DNA from: Zygaena filipendulae
Lineage: Eukaryota > Arthropoda > Insecta > Lepidoptera > Zygaenidae
DNA length: 64,000 nucleotides
Direction of reading: 5' to 3'
Assembly (NCBI GenBank): GCA_907165275.2
Contig: OU015649.1
Span: 12,740,001-12,804,000 of the forward strand
A program made the position numbers and the translations under genes. The notes beneath the pieces are model-generated. The model saw nothing but the letters and a program-made list of their open reading frames with translations, did no database searches and was not told the DNA's origin. Positions 56,601-64,000 of this stretch are shown piece after piece. Every line of letters begins with the position of its first letter. The stretch's first letter is position 1.

Positions 56601-59600
56601 TCATTTGTGTTGTTATATATGTGTTCATTTGTGTTGTGTTTCTCCTCTTGCTTAAATAAATCTTTCTTATCTTTATCTTATCTTATAGATGCCCTAGACA
56701 ATATTGCAGTGTTCAATAGTGTGGTGGTACTGGTGGGTGCGGGTTGGTTTTTAACCGACTTCCAAAAAGGAGGAGGTTCTATGTTCGATTGTATGTATGT
56801 TTTTAGCGTCGCAGATGCAAGTAATTGTTTGTACCGCCAAAAAAATAAAGCCACATTGACGTCATAGCCATTCACATGATAGATGTAAATAAATTAAGTA
56901 GGTATTATGGCACAATTTTCCGGGTTGAGGAACATCGTTCTAATGAATGATTTACTGTAAAAAAATAGGTACTTAGGTACCCAAATCGCTATAGGTGTGC
57001 CTTTATTATTCGAAGAGTTCCCTCGATTTCTGCAAGATCCCATCATCAGATACCGACTTCATAGCAATGGGACCAACTTGGAAGTTGAAACAAAAAAGAA
57101 TTATCCAAATAAGTCTAGCCGCAGCCGTCTTTGAGTAATCGGTAAACATACATAAAAAACACACACAGACAGCCGAACATTTATAACCTGCTCCTTTTTT
57201 GAAGTCGGTTAAAAAGAAAGTTAGTGCTTCGCCTTCAAACGGTTACGTCATCCCGTCTCCAGTCCGGAGAACATGGGCCTGCTGGACCCGGCGACGTCGG
57301 ACGGGCGCGTCATCTTCTTCCTGCCGTGGCTGAAGGGCACCATCGCGGGCACCACCGACCTGCCGTGCCAGGTCACGCACAGCCCCAAGCCCACCGAGGA
57401 CGAGATCCTGTTCATACTCACCGAGGTCAAAAACTATCTCAATCCGGACGTTGAAGGTCAGTAACAACCTGCCAACATTGAACTGGCTACACGAATAGGG
57501 ATGTTGACGACTTTTGAAAATCAGAATTCTAATTAGTTCGTCAGTAAAAAAAATATATAGACACGTATATTTTTTGCTTTTTCAAATAAATGAAAATATA
57601 CAGAGATAAAGCGCATTAAAGTTTAGGGTGGGCGCTCGTGACGTCACTAACCGCTATAAGCCGCCATACAAACTGCACCGGGATCCGGATAGTGACGTCA
57701 CGCGAAATTTCAACTCAATGTATCGCCGTTATTTTTTGATTAGGTACGTAAAAAAAGAAAAAATACGTGCCCAGTATTTTTTATTAATCTACAAGACGGA
57801 CTAAAAAAAAATATTGAATATTATAAAGAGGGAAGATTAGATTTTTGTTTGTTTATTACGATTTAACTCAAGAACTACTGGATCGATTTCAATAGTACAT
57901 TGTTATCCTAGGGGTGAAAGTAACTTATTTAGTCCCGAGATGGGGTTTGGCGCCCGAGCGTAGCGAGGGCACCAATAGATCGAGGGACTAAATAAGTCTT
58001 TCTCCCGAGGGTAACACTGTGCTTTTCATTACGAATGCAAGGAAAGTCAAAATAAAAATAGGAATTAGCTAAAGAAAAAATGAGTGAAGATCGGATAGTC
58101 GCTTGACACTTTCCCACCTATTTCTTTTTCTTTGGCCGGCTAGCTATTCAGCCAGTATTTTTTATTTACATTGTGGCGACCTAAAAAAAATATTTTCTTT
58201 AATTATTAAGTATTAATTAAAGAAAATAAAAAAATATAAATAGGAATTAGCTTAAGAAAAGTGAGTGAATTTTATTTTAATTAATACCTACTTAAACTTT
58301 ACGTTATTTCAATTTTACATCGCGCTGGCTGTATAGAAAGTTGAAACATGGTTCAATAGAAATGTGAAAATAGACCTAGTTTTTTTTTAAATAATTTGAC
58401 AGTTGTCAGTTGAAAGCGATTCTCCCTAGGGCTGAAAAGGGTTACTTTCAACCCGCTTCTCAGGCAACTTCAGACCTACTTTCCGAGTATGAGTAATGAA
58501 AAAATTCTTTCACCATTAAAGTGCATTAGAGTGACATTAGGTTTCTCTGAGTGACATTGGCTATATTCACGGCATTTCCGTGGGAACTCCGAAATTACTG
58601 CGTGCATGAAATCGGGAACAGCTTCAATGAGAATACAATACTGTACACTCCATCAATATATTTCTGTACACTGGCAATGTGCACTGCACCGTCAAATTGC
58701 ACTCGACCGTCGCCGCCGCAGTGCGCCGCGGCGACGTGCTGTCCGCGTGGTCGGGCATCCGGCCGCTGGTGTCGGACCCCAACAAGCCGGACACGCAGTC
58801 GCTGGCCCGCAACCACATCGTGCACGTGTCCGGCTCCGGCCTGGTCACCATCGCCGGCGGCAAGTGGACCACGTACCGCTCCATGGCCGCCGAGACCGTC
58901 GACGCCGCTATCGAAAGTAAGCGGCTCTTCATTTATTACCACATATAAGGTGTGGCAAAATTAACTGCAACTATTTACAGGGTGGAAAGTATACGTTATA
59001 ACAAACATTATAAGCGAAAATGTAATATTATAAGTTTCGTAGTTTTTCAGAATATGAGGAAAATAAATTCATTGAAAAAACATCACCCTTTTATACAAAT
59101 AGTTAACAACTACATTTATTTACAAGGTACACAATACACATAGCTCATTTATTTATTTATTTATTGGAGAAAAAACAGACACAAGTTGGGACATAGTTAC
59201 ATATACAAAGCACGCGCCACGCACTCAGCGAGCGAAGCATCAGCTTTTTTAGTACGATCGAATACTACTCAGGTCATTAATCTCAAGATAGCGGCGCGCG
59301 GCAATGTGTGTGTAAAGCGATTGAGTGGCGAGCGCTGAGGGTTGTTTTCTTTCTGATTGATTTATTTTGTTTAAAAAACCTTTTTTTTTATTATATTTAT
59401 GTTTTTTATTTTATGAACATGTTTATAATGATGTATATATTGTAGGTATGCCCCCCATAGGCAAAACATAGTGGCCCCACTTATATTACGAATTTAAGAT
59501 ATTAATTTAGAACTTTGTATTATATTTACAATAAAAAAAAAATCAATTTCAACAAAATCCTCTTGTATTGATCTATTTTTTCGACACAAAAATAAATTCA

Positions 59601-62600
59601 ACTTCGATTCCCGCCACAAACTGTTTTGCGCTGCGTTCTCCGTTTTAGTTAATTTTTTTTTATTTTATTTGCTGCCATCAACTATGCTTTCTTTTCACCT
59701 GTTGACTCAATTTTTTTTTATATTTCAGGCGCGGGCCTGAAGCCATTGTTCAAGGAGTGCCAGACGGACGGCTTCTTAATAGAAGGCGCGCACGGCTGGA
59801 CCCCAACCATGTATATCAGATTAGTGCAAGATTTCGGATTGGAAATGGAGGTAATTATTGTTTTTAACCTTACATAGATGTTTTTGTCCACTAAAATTTC
59901 GATATTCAATATAAAACTGTATTCCCGCGGGAAATCCGGGATAAAAATACCTTATGTCCATCTCTGTACCCCTCATAACGTGTATGCATATAATATTTTA
60001 TGAATATAGGTTGTGTAGATGAGGCGTGAAGTCGCAAAAAAACAAATAAACACACATTCGCACTTATAAAAATGACAGCGTTACAGCGTTTTGTAAACGG
60101 ACGATTTATGTAATCTGACCGCCAATACACATATATAATTAATTAACATATTGTATTATTTATGTAGGAATTTTGCAACGGTTACAGGTAGCGCAACATT
60201 TAGCCAAGTCGTACGGCGACAGAGCTTTCGCGGTCGCCAAGATGGCGGCCATAACTGGCAAGCGGTGGCCGATTATCGGCAAGAAACTGCATCCCGAGTT
60301 TCCTTACATCGACGCTGAAGTCAGGTACTTTGCTCTTGATTATCTCTGCCCCAGGGATCTGAAAAACACGGAACTCGCGCTTCGAACTAAAATGTCCCAA
60401 CGTAAATTATTGCTCGAACGAGTTTAGTATTCTGAACTCAAATCACAAAGACGTAAGGTCGAGTTTTAATTGTGCGTATATCGGACAATCGATGAAAACT
60501 CGTCCTTATTTCTTTGTTCATGACCGGTTCTCATAGCAAATAGAAAAGACATCAACTCAGTTTAGTATGAAAATGTCTGTGGTAGTTTCTATGAAAAAAT
60601 GAATGAAAACTTCATTGGATACAACGTCATGTTACATTAAACTCCTTTACAATTATAATTATAAACGCCATTATTAAAGAAGAAGAAGAAGAACTCCTTT
60701 ACGGTGCCAAGGAATCCAAGACCATATAGCCAAGTCAGACGTTTTGCTTTTCTGAAGTTATTTGCATTGAAACGCGTCGGTGAGATCAAATAGATGCAGT
60801 TCGATGCTTTACCGAAACTTTTGAAAGCAACTCGTCAGAGTTTAACCTAGAATGCTCTGTAGGAAGTTGTATATTAAAACGATGACCTACCTGCGACCGC
60901 ATCTTTAAACCTCATATCACTATTTCCACATACCGTTCATTACTAATGGATCACGATTATGCAAATTCTTTTAATTTGTAAAATAAAGATATAAAATCGA
61001 CGTCCATTTCTGCTGAAATCCCGCCAAAGTGCCAACCCACACGGTGCGGTGCGGCGCCGCAGCGGCGACAAAAAAGAGTAGACATGCCCATCGCTACGTG
61101 AAAGAACAGGACAAATAACAGTCTCGACTCCGATGCGAGCGCGGCGCGGCGCCGCAGCACACCGCACAGCGTCGTGTGGCCGCAACGCATTTTTGTATGT
61201 AATGTACCGCAGCGGCGCCGCTAAGGCGGCTGACCTGAGCCGTACCGCACCGTGTGGGTTGGCTCTAAAGTGCTCCCATTGATGTGTTCGTGTATTGTCG
61301 CCACGCGTCGCCACGCCAGGTACGGCGTGCGCGAGTACGCGTGCTCGGCGGTGGACATGATCGCGCGGCGGCTGCGGCTCGCGTTCCTCAACGTGCAGGC
61401 GGCGGCCGAGGCGCTGCCCGGCATCGTCGACATCATGGCCGAGGAGCTCAAGTGGAGCGAAGCCGAGAAACAGGTGACGCGCCTAGTCTCCTTCTTTATA
61501 AATAAAAATCAACGTTTGTATGTTTGCCCTCTATGCGTTTCTAAATCATTGGTCCGATTGTAATGAAATTTAGGTGGGTTTTTCTGCCTACGTCCGCAAA
61601 GGTTCCTAATTCTCATATAAAGAGATCCTGCGATAATTCCAAAACTCACGCGGATGAAATCGCGGGGCACAGCACACAGTACACAATAAATACAAAGACA
61701 AACTAATTCTATTTATAAGCCCCCAGAAAAGATGAGAGCGGGCATGCATAAGTTCAGTGTATGAAAACAAAATTAAAAGTAGTGCGTCAACTGAGCTTTT
61801 CGCACACAAAATGATTCATCACGCACAAGAAAATTTGGGAGTATCGTGGGAAATATAATTACCTACTAAATATTTGCTGTCATCAAATAAAGTTTTGAGG
61901 AACTATTTTCTTTGAAAAATTTACAAAGCCTCTTAAGTCAATATATTTATGAAGAGATCTATTTCTTAACTTACCGTCAAAATCACGAAACCCGGCCCGA
62001 AGGAGCAGCCCTCATTACTCACGTGCCGCCATCCACAGAAACAAATAAAGGTCGCCAGCGAGTTCCTGGCCAGCGAGATGGGCCAAATGGTGAACCGCGC
62101 CAGCCGCGACAAGATCCCCATCAACCTGTCCAAGGACGAGATCCAGACGTACATCAAGCGCTTCCAGATCATAGACAAGGACAGGAAGGGGTACGTCTCC
62201 ATCAACGACATCAGGAGAAGTCTCAAGGTAAGCTGTTCGGATGTTTCCAGAGAGATGAAGGTACTTTGAATGAAAGAATAGAGTGAATAGAATTGGGTCT
62301 TCTCCAGGTTATGAAAATCGAAATTCTAATTAGTCCGTCAGTTAGAAAATAAAAAATAATAGACACGTATTTTTTGCTTTTTCAAATTAATGAAAATAAA
62401 CAACGTCAATATTCAATATATGCCCCATACAAACTGCACCGGGTTGTGACGTCACGCGAAATTTCAACTCAATGAATCGCCGTTATTTTTTGATTACGTG
62501 AAAAAAGAAAATATACGTGTCCAATATTTTTTACTAATTAATCTACACGACAGACTAATAAAAAAAATTGTCAAGTAGCCAGTTGTTGGCGGATGTGCTT

Positions 62601-63831
62601 TTTTAAAGGTCTTCAGGAATTTCACCAGTGAATTTCCATGCTATCTCAAACCTAGATAGCTTACTATATATTTTTGACTCAACTGCAAGATGTGACTGTT
62701 TGGAGCCGTATTTCAGAAATATGATACAACTATTATTGGACCGTTTGTTTAGAGTTTAAATTTGATAATAATCATCAGTTTGGCTCGGATAGTAACTGAA
62801 ATAAAATAAAAAAACACAGTACTAATACGCAACTAAAGGCTGTAATCCTTTCTACATCTTTGAAGGGAAGATGTGAATTTATGTGGGTAAAAAAAAGAGT
62901 GGATAAATATTGTAATTTACTACAGAGTTAAATGTTATAGAGTATGGGCCTGAAGCCAACTGATGATGAGATTAGAGCGATCCTATCAGAGATCGACGTC
63001 ACGTACCATGGGCAGCTGGAAATACAGGACTACCTCCAGGTAGAATTGACAAACTACTGGGTCCAGGGATCAATGTCTTGTGCTATGTTCGTGATATTAA
63101 GTTATGTGTCATGCGATATACAGTTGTTCCATTCTAGAATAAAGTCATGCACAGTACCTACTTAAGTCCGTATAAATAAATGCTACTCAAGAGCAGCTGG
63201 GCACCTCTCAAGATATTGTTTGTCTCGCTCATTGCCTTGGAAAATGAAGACAACAATTTTTATTTTCTAAATTCTATTTATTCCGTCAGTTAGATAATAA
63301 AAAATAAGAGACGTACTTATATTTTCTTTTTTAAATTAATGAAAATATACTTGGATAAAGGGCGTTATAGTTTAGGAGCTCGCTCGTAACGTTATATTCA
63401 GGTAAAAACTTTAGGTACCTGCTTGTGACGTCACGCGAGATTTCGACTCAACGTACTTATCTCCGTTATTTTTTACTTTTGCAAAAAAAGAAAAAATACG
63501 TGTCTAATATTTTTTATGAATCTACAGGACGGACTAAAAACAAAAATTTTGTCAATGAGAGCTTTACTAGTTACTATGAGGGCTTAAAGACTAAAAACTG
63601 CAGCATCTCGTGGAATACTGTGCCCGACTCTATTCTTCAATATGAAACTCTCGCAGTTTCGTACATGTCTTAGTATGTGTTTGTCAGCTTATTTATGTGT
63701 TTCATACGAGGGAACGGTGTTTGTGTCGACAGAACTATGGCGAGGACGTGACGGGCGAACAGTTGCACGAAATATTGCGCGAGATCGACACCAACATGAA
63801 CGGACAAGTAGAACTCGACGAGTATCTGCAG
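50686..63831 (+). CDS. Gpo1: mitochondrial glycerol-3-phosphate dehydrogenase (FAD), 3' end outside window
   Basis: Oxidises glycerol-3-phosphate to dihydroxyacetone phosphate on the outer face of the inner mitochondrial membrane and passes electrons to ubiquinone; half of the glycerol-phosphate shuttle that supports insect flight muscle. Coding exons: 50686-50778, 51906-52074, 52789-53011, 53989-54152, 55367-55500, 56155-56312, 57263-57456, 58722-58916, 59729-59850, 60188-60324, 61320-61473, 62039-62227, then 62941-63039 or 63733-63831. All phases agree; 677 residues so far. Basic start MSRRR and a hydrophobic segment (6-26), FAD motif GGGATG (72-77), ASGTSSRSTKLIHGGVRYL, NATGPFTDSIRKMDD, GLLDPATSDGRVIFFLPW, AWSGIRPLV, IAGGKWTTYRSMA, then EF-hands: loop one D627-D638 (DKDRKGYVSIND). 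It follows vertebrate GPD2 almost without gaps. The last 35-50 residues lie beyond the right edge. Confidence 0.94.
52500..52722 (-). repeat. S-family repeat in mGPDH intron 2
   Basis: TCCTTACTAATATTATAAAT, GCTTTCACG, TTTTGCATAAACGTTTTCAG, GGTACAGAAAAGGACATAGG, AATTCCTGCGGGAACTCCGA and GTGAAACCGCGCCGAACAGC: complete in reverse order. Confidence 0.72.
53742..53812 (-). tRNA. tRNA-like sequence, probably a pseudogene or SINE head
   Basis: The minus strand carries a box A-like TGGTGTAGTGGTAAAC and a box B-like GGATTCGACTCC at tRNA spacing, and a T-arm-like hairpin. The acceptor ends do not pair and no convincing anticodon arm forms, so this is not a functional tRNA by eye. Lies in mGPDH intron 3. 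Confidence 0.3.
54645..54903. mobile_element. 259-bp TIR element F
   Basis: GGAGCTAGGATGCGCAACAT (24 bp in all) is mirrored exactly at the right end (ATGTTGCGCATCCTAGCTCC). The interior has a second inverted pair, TATTGTCGTGTCGACAA against TTGTCGACACGACAAATA. No ORF. Lies in mGPDH intron 4. Confidence 0.8.
55527..55696. repeat. imperfect inverted repeat in mGPDH intron 5
   Basis: TCCAGATGAGGCGTTTTAAG at the left is loosely mirrored by CGCGAAAAACGCCTCATC at the right; the interior is GC-rich (ACGCACGTG, CTCGCGCGTAAAACG). Probably a small TIR element. Confidence 0.5.
57498..57810 (+). mobile_element. element B copy in mGPDH intron 7
   Basis: GGGATGTTGACGACTTTTGA, TCTAATTAGTTCGTCAGTAA, GGGCGCTCGTGACGTCACTA, AGTGACGTCACGCGAAATTT and TTAATCTACAAGACGGACTA: near complete. 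Confidence 0.72.
57840..58721. other. rest of mGPDH intron 7: repeat mosaic
   Basis: A head (AATAGTACATTGTTATCCTA at about 57892) shared with 15886, a segment with AGCGTAGCGAGGGCACCAAT, tandem-like TAATTAAAGAAAATAAAAAA text, and an S-type end (CATTTCCGTGGGAACTCCGA) at 58500-58625. Nothing coding. Confidence 0.4.
59920..60070 (+). repeat. S-family repeat in mGPDH intron 9
   Basis: ATTCCCGCGGGAAATCCGGG, TATGTCCATCTCTGTACCCC, ATAACGTGTATGCATATAAT, GATGAGGCGTGAAGTCGC and CACACATTCGCACTTATAAA. Confidence 0.65.
61031..61263. mobile_element. 233-bp GC-rich TIR element G
   Basis: GCCAACCCACACGGTGCGGT is exactly mirrored by ACCGCACCGTGTGGGTTGGC. Subterminal GCGGCGCCGCAGCGGC repeats are also inverted. 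Its GC content is far above the surrounding intron. It ends 56 bases before mGPDH exon 11. Confidence 0.8.
61500..61675 (-). repeat. S-type repeat with the 1833-1990 body
   Basis: TTCTAAATCATTGGTCCGAT, GCCTACGTCCGCAAAGGTTC, then TCACGCGGATGAAATCGCGG and GGCACAGCACAC; the same subfamily as 1833-1990, reversed. Lies in mGPDH intron 11. Confidence 0.6.
62297..62582 (+). mobile_element. element B copy between mGPDH exons 12 and 13a
   Basis: AAATTCTAATTAGTCCGTCA, TGTGACGTCACGCGAAATTT, TATACGTGTCCAATATTTTT and CTACACGACAGACTAATAAA ending GTCAAGTAGCC; the centre is shortened. Confidence 0.7.
62941..63039 (+). CDS. Gpo1: mGPDH exon 13a: second EF-hand, degenerate loop
   Basis: 99 bp, 33 codons, phase 0 at both ends, acceptor ttatag, donor gtagaa. 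It reads SMGLKPTDDEIRAILSEIDV, then TYHGQLEIQDYLQ. The 12-residue loop is D-V-T-Y-H-G-Q-L-E-I-Q-D: positions 3 and 5 are Thr and His, where acidic or amide side chains normally bind Ca2+, and position 12 is Asp rather than Glu. Confidence 0.82.
63240..63556 (+). mobile_element. element B copy between mGPDH exons 13a and 13b
   Basis: TATTCCGTCAGTTAGATAAT, GCTTGTGACGTCACGCGAGA, ATACGTGTCTAATATTTTTT and CTACAGGACGGACTAAAAAC ending TTGTCAATGAG. It takes up nearly half of the 693-bp intron separating the two EF-hand exons. Confidence 0.7.
63733..63831 (+). CDS. Gpo1: mGPDH exon 13b: second EF-hand, canonical loop
   Basis: 99 bp, 33 codons, phase 0 at both ends, acceptor gacag, donor gtctat. It reads NYGEDVTGEQLHEILREIDT, then NMNGQVELDEYLQ. 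The loop D-T-N-M-N-G-Q-V-E-L-D-E has Asp, Asn, Asn, Glu and Glu at positions 1, 3, 5, 9 and 12: a canonical Ca2+ site, close to the vertebrate GPD2 loop (DLNKNGQVELNE). Confidence 0.88.
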
Positions 63832-64000
63832 GTCTATATCCGATCGATACTCGTGTGTTATTCTGCCCCCTTAGCCAAGTTAACAATATAAAATCATTAA
63901 CGCATATAAAAAACTTGGAAACGATTCGTGATATCACATCGTGTGAGTAAAATCGTCTAATCGAAAGTGCAGTAGTGCTTGAAGTCTACTTGGCTTCGTT

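Noticed and set aside
56595..56867. 90-codon frame with hydrophobic and cysteine-rich start in mGPDH intron 6
   Set aside because: It overlaps a common lepidopteran repeat (AACCGACTTCCAAAAAGGAG) and has no splice context; exons 6 and 7 join directly in phase.
59100..59450. GC-rich patch with AGCGAGCGAAGCATC as a possible missed mGPDH exon
   Set aside because: Exons 8 and 9 (AA|AGC junction, phase 1 to 1) already join to the expected family sequence without a gap.

Overview
The window looks like nuclear DNA of a moth or butterfly (Lepidoptera). It is AT-rich, with short GC-rich coding exons separated by introns full of short dispersed repeats typical of lepidopteran genomes. One repeat family, with a CCCGCGGTTTCACCCGCG core, occurs more than 20 times. 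No bacterial, viral or organellar gene was seen. All gene models were built by reading open frames, GT/AG splice sites and phase continuity, and by remembered family similarity; no database search was run.

Layout. (1) 1-2,977: mostly non-coding, with two weak minus-strand exon candidates. (2) 3,042-5,966 (+): a short TTC25/ODAD4-like TPR protein (outer dynein arm docking complex) with two alternative first exons. (3) 7,205-11,430 (+): a five-exon, 174-residue secreted protein that reads as a plus-C type odorant-binding protein; its third exon lies in a 200-bp tandem duplication whose first copy is broken. (4) 15,300-41,395 (-): a complete 18-exon Set2/SETD2 H3K36 methyltransferase (1,636 aa; AWS, SET, post-SET, WW and SRI). 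Its 7.8-kb intron 13 holds several large inverted repeats. (5) 43,066-45,185 (+): signal peptidase complex subunit 2 (184 aa, 5 exons), head-to-head with Set2. (6) 50,686-63,831 (+, runs off the right end): mitochondrial FAD-dependent glycerol-3-phosphate dehydrogenase, with 13 coding exon positions inside the window.

The most interesting signal is at the end of the dehydrogenase gene. Two 99-bp, same-phase exons (62,941-63,039 and 63,733-63,831) each encode the second EF-hand of the Ca2+-sensing domain. One has a canonical Ca2+ loop and the other a degenerate loop. This predicts isoforms that differ in Ca2+ control of the glycerol-3-phosphate shuttle.

The rest is a dense record of non-autonomous transposons. 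At least five inverted-repeat families can be defined from copies inside the window. Two insertions sit inside an older dispersed repeat with recognisable 4-bp target duplications. There is a 553-bp near-perfect palindrome and a 168-bp perfect inverted pair 5 kb apart. The genes are unrelated in function and there is no operon-like logic; the only regulatory arrangement visible is the divergent Set2/Spcs2 promoter interval.
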